Shown: one piece after another, positions 6,116 through 15,365 of the stretch
Position numbering within the stretch: position 1 is the first letter of the stretch
How the letters are laid out: every line of letters starts with the position of its first letter
NCBI GenBank assembly: GCA_016793465.1
Contig: JAEUJW010000060.1
Span: 46,891 to 110,890, forward strand
Direction of reading: 5' to 3'
Length of the DNA: 64,000 nucleotides
Source: Myxococcales bacterium
GTDB taxonomy: Bacteria > Myxococcota > Polyangia > Nannocystales > Nannocystaceae
The notes under the pieces: generated by a model
What the model saw: the letters and a program-made list of their open reading frames with translations, nothing else
What the model was told of the DNA's origin: nothing
The model's database searches: none
Program-made: the position numbers and the translations under genes

Positions 6116-8818
6116 CTACTTGCCGTCCTTGCCGCCGCTGCGCTCGCGCATGCCGTCGGTCGTGCGCGCCAGCGGCGTACCCTTGACGATGTTGCCGAGC
6201 AGCTCGGACGGGCTCTTGCCGCCGAGCAGGGCGACCAGGTTCATGTTGTTGGCGGCGGCCTTCATGACCTCGCTGTCGGCGGCCGAGTGCAGCGCGCCGA
6301 CCAGCTCGCGCTGGATGGCCTGCAGCCGCACCGCGTCGGCGCTGGCGAAGGCCGCGGCGGTCTGCTGCTCGATCTCGGCCAGCGCGCGCGCGTGGGATTG
6401 CGCGGCGGTGTTGGTCAGCTCGGCGGCGCGGGCCTCGGCCTGGGCCGACTGCACGCGCAGGGACGCGGCCGAGTCGGAGCGGGCGGCCTGGGCCGCGAGG
6501 GCGAAGTCGGCGGCGACCTTGTCGAGCGCCTGCTTGCGCGACAGCTTGGCGTCCTCGCGGTCGGCGAGGAGGTTCTGCTTGGCGAGCTCGACGTTGTGCT
6601 GATCGAAGGCCTCGAGCCGCGAGGTCTCGGCCATACGCTGCGAGGCCGAGCGCTGCAGCGTGTGCTCCTCGGAGTCGATGGCGTCGCGGTGGCGGGTCGA
6701 CTCGACGCGGCGGCGCGACTGGGCGTCCTGCAGCTGCAGCGAGACCGCCTCGCGCTGGACGTTGCCGAACAGCTCGGCGAGCGCGGGGTCGGCGACGGCG
6801 ACCGCGAGCACGTCGACCGCGGTCAGGACCATGCCGTTCTCGGCGAAGCGCAGCAGCGCGTCGCCGTCGCCGAACAGGGCGCTGCGGACCAACGCGGGCA
6901 GGTCCTTCAGGATCTCGGTGGCGGTGCGCACGCGGGCGGCCTCGCGGACGCGCGCGCGCACGGTGTCGGCGAGCAGCTTGACCGGGTCCTCGACGTTGAA
7001 CCACGTCTCGGGCGCCCCCTCGAAGTTGCCGGCGAGCGCGAGCTTGACGCGGAAGCGCACGAAGTCGGCCGACTCGACCTCGAAGTTGTCGGCGATGCGC
7101 CCGCCCTGCACGCGCAGGAAGCAGGTCGTGACCGTGTTGTGGCCGTCCTTGCTCTTGCCCTTGCTGAGCTTCAGCGCGGTCAGCTGCTCCTCGAAGTTGA
7201 GCAGCTCGGTGCACGGACCGGTGACGACGCGGCGGCCGTGGCGCGAGGTGATGAGGATGGCCTCGTTGTTGGGGATGATCACCGACATCGCCCACGGCGT
7301 GGTGACGGCGCCGGTCGTGACCTTCTGCGGCTCGGCGTGGCCGATCCACAGGTTCCAGCGGTCGTGCGGGACCTGGCGGTGCACGTGCTCCTCGCAGCGC
7401 GGGTCGACGAGGTACGAGGTCTCGCCGCGGACCATCTTGACCATGCCGGTGCGCAGGTCGCGGACGTAGATGCCCGACTTCTGGTCGATGCCGATGGCGG
7501 TGAGCACCACGTTCTCGTGGTCGTTGCCGACGTGGGGCTCGCGGGTCAGCGGGTTGATGACCTCGGCCTCGATGAACGGGAAGAACACGCTCGGCAGGCC
7601 GCGGACCAGGAACTCGTAGCCGGCCTCGAAGTGCTCGCGGTCCTCGAGCGCGGTGCCGTGGGGCAGGCGGGCGAGCAGCTGCTCGCGCGACAGCGGCGAG
7701 ATGATGCGGAGGTACAGCGCCTGGTGCTCGCCGAGCTCGTAGGCGTCGTAGACCCGGCGGCGCGAGCCGCGGTGCATGAAGGTGTCGTGCGGGCCGGGGA
7801 ACACGCGCGCGGGCCCGCGGACGATGCGGGGGTTGCCGTCGGCGTCGAACAGGAAGCAGAAGTTCTTGGGCCCGAGGATGACCGCGCGGCGGGCGTACGG
7901 GTCGGCGGCGACCTGGTGGCGCGAGCCGTCGCTGCCGCGCCCGCCCTTCTTCTGCGTGCGGTCGTTCCAGCCCTCGTCGAGCGCGGTCAGCATGACGGCG
8001 CGCTCGCCGGTCGACAGGTCCTGGCGGTGGCGCAGCTCGTTCTTCAGCACGCTAAACTGCTTGATCGTCATGCCGTCGGCGACCTGCGCGAGCAGCTTGG
8101 CCAGCTCCTCGGCGGCGGCGGCCGGGAGGTTGGCGACGCCGTCCTCCTCCTTGCCGCGGCCGTCGTCGTCGAGCGCCGGCACGACCTCGATGCCCGACGG
8201 CGGGATGAAGATCTGGGTGTGTCGGCCCTGGATGACGATGCGCTGGCCGACCCGTAGCGGCCCGACCTTGCCGCCGCCGACCTCGGGCTTCTTCTCGCCG
8301 CCCTCGCTGCCGCCCTCGCCGGCGTCGATGACGACGCTGCTCATCTTGGCCGAGTCGATGACGAGCTTGTAGTAGGGCGCGGTCTCGTCGATGGTGCCGA
8401 CGACCTCGATCAGCAGGTACTGGTTGGCGCCGAGCTTGTGCGCCGGGCGGACCTCGGACGACTGCCCGGGCCACAGCGGGAAGGCGCACGGGCCCGGGAT
8501 GATCTTCTTGGTCCCGAGCTTCAGCTCCTTCTCCTTGTTGCCGCCGGGCACGAAGGCGCCGTTCGACCCGCCGTCGATCGGCTCGACCATCACCGGGTTC
8601 TCGAGCAGCACGTACTCGCCGTCGCGGGCGATGACGAAGGGCCGGGCCTCCATCGGCGCCGGCTCGTAGCCGCCGCGGCCGTTCGAGCGGACGATGCGGT
8701 CGTTGGCGCTGGGCGTGAACTCGGTGGGCCCGATGTGGGTGAGGATCTCGCCGGAGGTCTCGTTGAGCGACCACAGGAAGGAACGGCGCGGGACTGGGAT
8801 CTTCTGGCGGTTTTCCAT
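6116..8818 (-). CDS. mvp: Major vault protein (MVP) homologue
   Basis: About 900 aa, close to the roughly 890 aa of animal MVP. The N-terminal half consists of MVP-type repeats. The segment SGIYVRDLRTGMVKMVRG (about residue 440) matches the conserved EGIYVQDVKTGKVRAVIG of animal MVP. The shoulder (band-7-like) domain follows, with NNEAILITSRHGRRVVTGP, DNFEVESADFVRFRVKLAL and FAENGMVLTAVDVLAV. The C-terminal part is a long Ala/Glu/Gln-rich helix corresponding to the cap helix, ending in a Gly/Lys tail. In eukaryotes, 78 copies form the hollow vault particle; assembly of the bacterial protein is inference. Upstream ATGs at 8830 and 8851 are possible, but 8818 (MENRQKIPVPRRSF) starts the conserved part. 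A TerB-like gene lies upstream and tRNA-like genes downstream on the same strand. Confidence 0.88.
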   Translation of the reverse strand: MENRQKIPVPRRSFLWSLNETSGEILTHIGPTEFTPSANDRIVRSNGRGGYEPAPMEARPFVIARDGEYVLLENPVMVEPIDGGSNGAFVPGGNKEKELKLGTKKIIPGPCAFPLWPGQSSEVRPAHKLGANQYLLIEVVGTIDETAPYYKLVIDSAKMSSVVIDAGEGGSEGGEKKPEVGGGKVGPLRVGQRIVIQGRHTQIFIPPSGIEVVPALDDDGRGKEEDGVANLPAAAAEELAKLLAQVADGMTIKQFSVLKNELRHRQDLSTGERAVMLTALDEGWNDRTQKKGGRGSDGSRHQVAADPYARRAVILGPKNFCFLFDADGNPRIVRGPARVFPGPHDTFMHRGSRRRVYDAYELGEHQALYLRIISPLSREQLLARLPHGTALEDREHFEAGYEFLVRGLPSVFFPFIEAEVINPLTREPHVGNDHENVVLTAIGIDQKSGIYVRDLRTGMVKMVRGETSYLVDPRCEEHVHRQVPHDRWNLWIGHAEPQKVTTGAVTTPWAMSVIIPNNEAILITSRHGRRVVTGPCTELLNFEEQLTALKLSKGKSKDGHNTVTTCFLRVQGGRIADNFEVESADFVRFRVKLALAGNFEGAPETWFNVEDPVKLLADTVRARVREAARVRTATEILKDLPALVRSALFGDGDALLRFAENGMVLTAVDVLAVAVADPALAELFGNVQREAVSLQLQDAQSRRRVESTRHRDAIDSEEHTLQRSASQRMAETSRLEAFDQHNVELAKQNLLADREDAKLSRKQALDKVAADFALAAQAARSDSAASLRVQSAQAEARAAELTNTAAQSHARALAEIEQQTAAAFASADAVRLQAIQRELVGALHSAADSEVMKAAANNMNLVALLGGKSPSELLGNIVKGTPLARTTDGMRERSGGKDGK

Positions 8819-9021
8819 GGTAGGCGGCATGCGGGGGCCGCAGCATGGCAAAACCCGGGGACGCTGACCAGCCGGCCGTCAAGCGAGCAAATTTCGCTCG
8901 GCCGGCCCGTCGTTCGCCGTCGGGACGCTGTTATCCGGGGAGGGCAGGGCGGGGCGCGCGGACGACCTGGCCTTCAGGGCAGGCGCGTCGCCGCTCGGGA
9001 GGGCGGGACGCGCGGCGCGGA
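8819..9021. other. Intergenic gap between TerB-like and vault protein genes
   Basis: A small CGAGC/GCTCG hairpin with an A/T-rich loop sits near 8885-8901. No convincing promoter or terminator was recognised in the rest. Confidence 0.4.
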
Positions 9022-9567
9022 TCAACCGAGCTCGCGGTGGAACGCCTCGAGCGCCTTGGGCCCGAGCCGCGCGGCGATCGCCTCGATCTGGGCCCGCTCC
9101 TCCGAGGACACGTTGCCGACGTTCATGAAGCCGCCGCTGGCGCTCGCGACCTTGACGCACAGCTCGACCACGCTCTCGGCCCGCGCGTCGCCGGCGACGA
9201 GCTTCAGCAGGCTCAGGCTCTCGTCGAGGAAGGCCTGCGGCGGGCGCTCCTCGAGCAGCGACTCCATCAGCGCGAAGGCGACGCTCGAGCGCTCGACGCG
9301 GGTCAACGCGACCTCGAGGATCGCCTCGCGCTCCTGCCGCGAGACCGAGCCGTCGGCCCAGGCGACGTGCACGAGCGGCATGAGGTCGAACACCCGCAGC
9401 TTCTCGCCGACGAACCCGAGGCGCTGGATCCGACCGGGCAGCGAGAGGTCGCGCGGGGCCTGCTTGAGATCCGCGGCGCCCTGGCTGAGCTCCTCGCGCA
9501 GCTTCTGGCGCAGCTCCTGGTCCTGCTTGCGGAAGTAGGCGTCTTCTTGATCGGTCGGCGACTGCAT
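9022..9567 (-). CDS. TerB-like (tellurite-resistance TerB fold) protein
   Basis: About 181 aa, cytoplasmic. An N-terminal charged helix (YFRKQDQELRQKLREEL) precedes a helical domain with LMPLVHVAWADGSVSRQEREAIL, the signature of TerB-like domains (an acidic, metal-binding helical bundle). A second helical half carries SSEERAQIEAIAARLG. TerB-like proteins occur in metal- and stress-sensing systems, often with phosphoribosyltransferases. That is family knowledge; this protein's role is unknown. It lies upstream of the vault protein gene in the same direction and is preceded by one of the best promoters in the window. Confidence 0.75.
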   Translation of the reverse strand: MQSPTDQEDAYFRKQDQELRQKLREELSQGAADLKQAPRDLSLPGRIQRLGFVGEKLRVFDLMPLVHVAWADGSVSRQEREAILEVALTRVERSSVAFALMESLLEERPPQAFLDESLSLLKLVAGDARAESVVELCVKVASASGGFMNVGNVSSEERAQIEAIAARLGPKALEAFHRELG

Positions 9568-9575
9568 GGCGGCGC

Positions 9576-9603
9576 ACGCTACCAGGCGCGCGGGGCTTGT
9601 CAA
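9576..9603 (-). promoter_or_regulatory. Sigma-70-type promoter of the TerB-like gene
   Basis: On the reverse strand, a perfect TTGACA (9603-9598), a 16-nt spacer and TAGCGT (9581-9576) lie 8 nt before the ATG. The transcript would start at or within a couple of bases of the start codon. Confidence 0.75.
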
Positions 9604-9698
9604 TCGGGGGGCCGCGGCGCCGGCGCGGCCCAGGCGCGGGCGGGCTTCGGCGGCGGGGCGTCGGCCCGCCGGGACGCCTGACGGGGTATGCTCGGGCG

Positions 9699-10190
9699 GT
9701 GGCGGAGCCGCCGTTCACGGTCGTGGCGACCCTCGGGACCGTCGAGGAGGCCGAGATGGCCGGCGCCCAGCTGCGCGAGGCCGGCATCACGGCCCGCCTC
9801 GACAACGCGCAGACGATCAGCGTGATGCCGATGTACAGCGGGGCGATCGGCGGGGTCCGCATCGCCGTCGCTACCAGGGACGCGGCCCGGGCCCGCGAGA
9901 TCCTCGGCGTGATGCAGGACCTCGTCGAGCACGACAGCCCGAGCGAGGAGACCGAGCCCGGATCGGCGCTGGCGCTGCGCGAGGGCGACGCGTGGATGCG
10001 CCGCGCGGCGGTCGCGGGCGGCCTGCAGTTCATCCTCCCGGTGGTGATGACGCTGTACTCGATCGGGCTCTTGCTGCTCCACGCGGGCAAGCCGATGAGC
10101 GCGCGGGGCCGCCGGCTGCGCGGGCTGGCGATCCTGTTCGACGGGATCGGCGTGGTCCTGCTGGTGCTGCTGCGCGTCACCTGCGGCTAG
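9699..10190 (+). CDS. DUF2007-type protein with C-terminal membrane segments
   Basis: About 163 aa. The N-terminal domain (FTVVATLGTVEEAEMAGAQL, then REAGITARLDNA and GGVRIAVATRDAARAREIL) matches the ferredoxin-like DUF2007 'putative signal transducing' domain. Two hydrophobic segments follow (about residues 100-125 and 145-160). The GTG start is supported by the domain boundary and by TATGCT (9687-9692) 6 nt upstream. The stop codon shares the tetranucleotide CTAG with the stop of the convergent nrsF-like gene. Confidence 0.75.
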   Translation: MAEPPFTVVATLGTVEEAEMAGAQLREAGITARLDNAQTISVMPMYSGAIGGVRIAVATRDAARAREILGVMQDLVEHDSPSEETEPGSALALREGDAWMRRAAVAGGLQFILPVVMTLYSIGLLLLHAGKPMSARGRRLRGLAILFDGIGVVLLVLLRVTCG

Positions 10191-10825
10191 ACGCGGGCCC
10201 GGCGGTGGACCAGCAGGCCGGCGACCGCCGCGAGCGCGAGCAGCATAAGCGCGGCGCCGAGGTGGCTGTGCAGGTTGTGCCGCAGGTCGGTGCTCGGGCA
10301 GTGCCACACGATCGCGTCGAGGGCCACCAGCGCGATCCCGCCGGACAGCCACAGCGCGCCGCCGCGGCCGCGTCGCTGGATGAACGCGCCGCTCAGCACG
10401 GCGACGACGAACAGCACGAAGCCGCTGCCGAGCGTGGCCCGCATGCACACGTCGACGCGCGCGGGCAGCAGCGCCTGGCCTTCGGGACCGGTCCCGGAGA
10501 ACATGTCGAGGAGGCCAGGTCCGAGCGCGGCCCCGACGGCGGCGAGCGACGCGGCGAGCGCGAGGGCCACGCGCAGGCCGCGGGCGGGGAACCACAGCCC
10601 GAGGCCGACGGCCGGCAGCGCGACCAGGCAGAGCAGCCAGACCGCGAGCTGGAGCCCGAGCTGCCAAACGGGCTGGGCCCACAGGTCGGGGCGCACGCCG
10701 GTCAGCACGAGGAACCCGCCGATCAGCAGCAGCACCAGCACCAGCGCCGGGCCGAAGTGGCGCCGGCGCTCGCGGCGGAGCGCGGCGAGGTCGCCGGCGA
10801 TCAGCGCGTGGGCGTCGTGGCTCAC
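10187..10825 (-). CDS. nrsF: NrsF-like (DUF1109) membrane anti-sigma factor
   Basis: About 212 aa with six predicted membrane helices after a short cytoplasmic N-terminus (SHDAHALIAGDLAALRRERRRH). This is the layout of NrsF/DUF1109 proteins, which hold SigF-type ECF sigma factors at the membrane in alphaproteobacteria and relatives. The GTG start overlaps the TGA of the sigma factor gene by 4 nt (GTGA), so the two are probably translationally coupled. Partnership with the adjacent sigma factor follows from the family and the gene order. Confidence 0.8.
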   Translation of the reverse strand: MSHDAHALIAGDLAALRRERRRHFGPALVLVLLLIGGFLVLTGVRPDLWAQPVWQLGLQLAVWLLCLVALPAVGLGLWFPARGLRVALALAASLAAVGAALGPGLLDMFSGTGPEGQALLPARVDVCMRATLGSGFVLFVVAVLSGAFIQRRGRGGALWLSGGIALVALDAIVWHCPSTDLRHNLHSHLGAALMLLALAAVAGLLVHRRARV

Positions 10826-11454
10826 GGGCGACCTCCGCGCAGCAGCACGAGCAGGATCACGGCGGCGCCGGCTCCGAGGGCCCGCGCGAGCGCCTTGTAG
10901 GCGCGGTGGGCCCGCACGCGCACGGCGCCCTCGCGGATCTGCAGGCGGCAGGCGATCTCGGCCATGCTGAGCCCGGCGAGCTTGTGCAGCTCGACGATCT
11001 CCCGCTGGGACGCGGGCAGGCGCTCGAGGGCGGCGCGCACGCGGCCGGCGATCTCCTCGGCGGTGTCGCGGTCGACCTGCCACTCCTCGAGCGAGGGCAG
11101 GTCGGTCGGCAGCTCGGCGATCGGGTCGCTGCCCTCGGATCCGTCGTCGCGGCGGCGGCGCTCGCGGGTCTGGCCGCGCAGGTGGTCGAGCGCGAGGTTG
11201 CGGGCGATCGTCGCGTACCAGGCCTGGACCGCGGCGTCGGGGTCGGCGCCGCGGATCACGAAGCCCTCGCGCGCGAGGTGGGCCTTCAGCAGGGTCGCCT
11301 GCAGCAGGTCGTCGGCGGTCGCGGCGTCACGCACGAGCTTCAGCAACAGACCTTTGATGCGCGGGGTGAGGAGGGCGTGGAGCTGCCCGAAGGCCCGCCC
11401 GTCGCCGTCGAGGTAGCGGTCCATCAGGGCCGCCAGGCCGCGGATCGCGGTCAC
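10822..11454 (-). CDS. ECF RNA polymerase sigma factor with C-terminal hydrophobic tail
   Basis: About 210 aa. Sigma region 2 contains DDLLQATLLKAH and AWYATIARNLALDHLR. Region 4 contains ERLPASQREIVELHKLAGLSMAEIA with a recognition helix IREGAVRVRAHRAYKAL. The last residues (AGAAVILLVLLRGGRP) form an unusual hydrophobic tail that could tether the factor to the membrane. The GTG start overlaps the stop of the upstream nitrilase gene (GTGA), and the stop overlaps the nrsF-like start. A signal relayed through NrsF is likely. The inducing stress is unknown. Confidence 0.88.
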   Translation of the reverse strand: MTAIRGLAALMDRYLDGDGRAFGQLHALLTPRIKGLLLKLVRDAATADDLLQATLLKAHLAREGFVIRGADPDAAVQAWYATIARNLALDHLRGQTRERRRRDDGSEGSDPIAELPTDLPSLEEWQVDRDTAEEIAGRVRAALERLPASQREIVELHKLAGLSMAEIACRLQIREGAVRVRAHRAYKALARALGAGAAVILLVLLRGGRP

Positions 11455-12332
11455 GCCGCGGGCTCCGGGGCCAACGTCAGCCGTCGCACCGATGTTTCAC
11501 CGGTCAGGCGGCGATGCGCGTGGGTCGGCAGGTCGGCGCGCACGCGGGCGAGCAGATCGGCGCGCAGGACCGCGGTCGCGACCCCGTCGCCGCGCGAGGC
11601 CTCGGCGATCACGCAGCCCCACGGGTCGACGATCACGCTGTGGCCGTAGCTGTGGCGCCCGTGGCCGTGCGCGCCGTGCTGCGCGGGGGCCAGCACGAAG
11701 CACTGGTTCTCGATGGCGCGCGCGCGGAGCAGGGGGATCCAGTGGTCCATCCCGGTCAGCAGCGTGAACGCCGAGGGCACCAGCAGCGCCTCGGCGCCGG
11801 CGGCCGCGAGCGCGCGATAGAGCTCGGGGAAGCGCAGGTCGTAACAGATGCTGAGGCCGAGGTGGACCCGCGGGGTGGCGAGCACGGTGGGGTGCTCGCC
11901 GGCCGCGACGGTGGTCGACTCGGCGAGGCGGGCGCCGTCGGGGAGGGTCGCGTCGAAGCGGTGGATCTTGCGGTAGGTCGCGGCGACCCGGCCGCGGTGC
12001 AGCACGACCAGGGTGTTGAAGAGGGTCCCGGGCGCCGCGCCGACGGCGGGATCGGGCCGCTCGGGCAGGCCGCCGAGCACGATCAGGGCGTCGCTGGCGG
12101 CCGAGAGCTCGCGCTGGGCGGCCAGGACCGGCGGATCGGACGCGCCGAGGTCGAGGGCCCAGGGGCTGCGGTCGAACCCCGGCGGGACCACGCCCCAGAA
12201 GTTCTCCGGCAGGACCACGAGATCGGCGCCGCGGGCCAGGGCCTCGCCCGTGAGTTCGGCCGCCCGCGCCAGGCTGGCCGCGGGATCGGGCCCGGCGCAC
12301 ATCTGGACGACCGCCGCGAGCAGGTCCCGCAT
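11451..12332 (-). CDS. Carbon-nitrogen hydrolase (nitrilase superfamily, NIT1/omega-amidase type)
   Basis: About 293 aa, cytoplasmic. The catalytic triad is visible: Glu in [10 protein letters not shown], Lys in YRKIHRFDA and Cys in [14 protein letters not shown]. The last motif is typical of the NIT1/omega-amidase branch, which hydrolyses deaminated glutathione or alpha-keto amides. The substrate is inferred from the family only. TATCCT (12346-12341) lies 8 nt before the ATG and no Shine-Dalgarno is evident. It is the first gene of the nitrilase-sigma-nrsF operon. Confidence 0.88.
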   Translation of the reverse strand: MRDLLAAVVQMCAGPDPAASLARAAELTGEALARGADLVVLPENFWGVVPPGFDRSPWALDLGASDPPVLAAQRELSAASDALIVLGGLPERPDPAVGAAPGTLFNTLVVLHRGRVAATYRKIHRFDATLPDGARLAESTTVAAGEHPTVLATPRVHLGLSICYDLRFPELYRALAAAGAEALLVPSAFTLLTGMDHWIPLLRARAIENQCFVLAPAQHGAHGHGRHSYGHSVIVDPWGCVIAEASRGDGVATAVLRADLLARVRADLPTHAHRRLTGETSVRRLTLAPEPAA

Positions 12333-12491
12333 CGGCGCCGAGGATAGCGGCAATCGGGTGGCGAGAGGGCTGTGATGTGCACCCGGCCGCCGATCGTCGC
12401 GGGCTGGTCGACGCGACGGGCCGGCGATCCCAGGCAGCTCCGCGCCGCCGGGTCGCCGGTCTGGTGAGTCAGCCCTCGCCGGTCGTCGCCC

Positions 12492-12541
12492 GCGAGGGCC
12501 CCGTCCCGTCGTAAAGGATGGCCCTCGCCCCGGGGCCTCGC
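12492..12541 (+). promoter_or_regulatory. Competing hairpins in the rimP leader
   Basis: GCGAGGGCC (12492-12500) is perfectly complementary to GGCCCTCGC (12520-12528). With one bulge it is also complementary to CGGGGCCTCGC (12531-12541), so only one helix can form. This is the layout expected of an attenuator or RNA switch. It is supported by base pairing only. Confidence 0.4.
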
Positions 12542-12659
12542 GTCGGATCGCCGGTCGGCGGGCGTCGGGGGTCGGGGAGGTGCCGGGGGAGGCCGGGGAG
12601 GGGGGGTTGCTCGGCTTTGGGCGCTGTGCTACCAAGCGCCTGCATTTTGCCCGTCCCGA

Positions 12660-12690
12660 GCGAGCAGGCTGCGGCCCGGCTCGCTTTTTT
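12660..12690 (+). terminator. Terminator-like hairpin 22 nt upstream of rimP
   Basis: GCGAGC (12660-12665) pairs with GCTCGC (12679-12684) around a 13-nt loop and is followed by six T residues. No gene upstream on this strand needs a terminator. It more likely acts as an attenuator in the leader of the rimP-nusA-infB operon. Confidence 0.6.
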
Positions 12691-12712
12691 GTTCTCACCA
12701 CTCGCCTCACGC

Positions 12713-13519
12713 ATGGTCTCCCGACCCTCTCCCGCCCACGCCAAGCGCCCGACCCACGAGGACTCCGTCCCCGCTGGCGGTGACGTCGACGGCCACGAAG
12801 CGGCCGCCAAGCTGCTCGAGGACGCCGTCGAGCCGGTCGCGCGGGCCATGGGCTACGAGGTGGTGCTGATCGAGTGGGCGGGCGGGCGCGGCGGACGGAT
12901 CGTGCGCGTCTACCTCGATCACCCGAGCGGCGTCAGCCTCGACGACTGCACGCGCATGAGCCGGATCTTCAGCAACGCCCTCGACGCCGCCGAGGCCGAC
13001 CCGCAGACCCCGGCCCTGGCCGCGCTGCTTGCCCAGCCGTACACGCTCGAGGTCTCGAGCCCCGGGCTCGACCGCCCGCTGGTCAAGCTCAGCCACTTCG
13101 CCCGCTGCGTCGGCGGCCGGGCGGTGATCAAGACCCGCCACGCGATCCGCGGCGGCGACCCCGACCAGCGCACCTTCCACGGCCGCATCGTCGGCACCGC
13201 GGTCGACCCCGGCCACGCCGATGACGATCGCCGCGGCATCGTCAACCTGAAGGCGCTCGACGGTGATAATCTCTACGACATCGCGCTCGCCGACATCCGG
13301 CGCGCCCACCTGGTGTACGAGCCCAGCAACCCGGTCGGCCACAAGCCCGTCGGGACCGCCGCGGACACCGGGACCTCGGACCTCGAGCTCGAGGCCGACG
13401 AGGACGGCGGCTACGCGGACGACAGCGACGACGCAGACGAAGAAGATGTAAACGAAGCAGTCGAGGACACGGCGGACGACGACGACCTCGACGACGATTC
13501 AACGGGCCCGAGGGGCTAG
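12713..13519 (+). CDS. rimP: Ribosome maturation factor RimP with long acidic C-terminal tail
   Basis: About 268 aa. The N-terminal RimP domain spans roughly residues 25-120 ([51 protein letters not shown]). The Sm-like C-terminal domain follows. Family members are usually about 150-170 aa; this one adds about 50 residues made almost entirely of Asp/Glu. RimP helps assemble the 30S subunit. The position immediately before nusA is the canonical order, with a 32-nt gap. The ATG is chosen because it follows the leader terminator and starts the conserved region plus a short basic N-terminus. Confidence 0.93.
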   Translation: MVSRPSPAHAKRPTHEDSVPAGGDVDGHEAAAKLLEDAVEPVARAMGYEVVLIEWAGGRGGRIVRVYLDHPSGVSLDDCTRMSRIFSNALDAAEADPQTPALAALLAQPYTLEVSSPGLDRPLVKLSHFARCVGGRAVIKTRHAIRGGDPDQRTFHGRIVGTAVDPGHADDDRRGIVNLKALDGDNLYDIALADIRRAHLVYEPSNPVGHKPVGTAADTGTSDLELEADEDGGYADDSDDADEEDVNEAVEDTADDDDLDDDSTGPRG

Positions 13520-13551
13520 ACGCGGCGCAACACGGCAGAGGTCACGATCCC

Positions 13552-14970
<1,419 letters not shown>

Positions 14971-15047
14971 GACCCACGGGCCCCGGGCCGCGTTCATCCC
15001 GACGAGAACCGAACCACGTGCATCCACACCAACCTGCCCATATCCCG

Positions 15048-15362
15048 ATGCGAACCTGCGTCGGTTGCCGCACAGTAAAGCCTCAGGCCGAGCTGCTGCG
15101 CACGCGCTGCCCCGGTGGACGGGTCACGCCCGCCGGCAAGACGCCGGCCGGGCGCAGCGCTTACGTCTGTCCGTTGCGCGCCTGCATCGAGCTGGCCGTG
15201 CGCAAGGGCGGGTTCCGGCGGTCGTTCCGCAACAACGCGATCGCCGACACCGATGGTCTGTGGGCGGCGCTCGCGGACTCTCGTTCACACAAGCTTCATC
15301 ACGGCCCGCAGGGTGACGACCCCAAGGCCACGAGTACGCATCCCTCGGGGAGGAATGCCTGA
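15048..15362 (+). CDS. ylxR: YlxR/RnpM-family RNA-binding protein (DUF448)
   Basis: About 104 aa from the ATG chosen here. A GTG 10 codons upstream is possible. The signature RTCVGCR at the N-terminus and GRSAYVCPLRACIELAVRKGGFRRSFR are diagnostic of YlxR, a small basic protein reported in Gram-positives to bind RNase P RNA. It lies between nusA and infB, the conserved location of the family. The C-terminal tail is unconserved. Confidence 0.9.
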   Translation: MRTCVGCRTVKPQAELLRTRCPGGRVTPAGKTPAGRSAYVCPLRACIELAVRKGGFRRSFRNNAIADTDGLWAALADSRSHKLHHGPQGDDPKATSTHPSGRNA

Positions 15363-15365
15363 GTT

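Larger units (their letters stand above)
12333..12712. other. Divergent intergenic region and rimP leader
   Basis: This 380-nt region lies between the nitrilase gene and rimP. It carries two mutually exclusive hairpins at 12492-12541, a GGCGCT/AGCGCC hairpin near 12630-12650 and a terminator-like hairpin directly before rimP. No ORF or known RNA gene was recognised. GTGCTACCA near 12627 is the only promoter-like A/T island. Confidence 0.5.
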
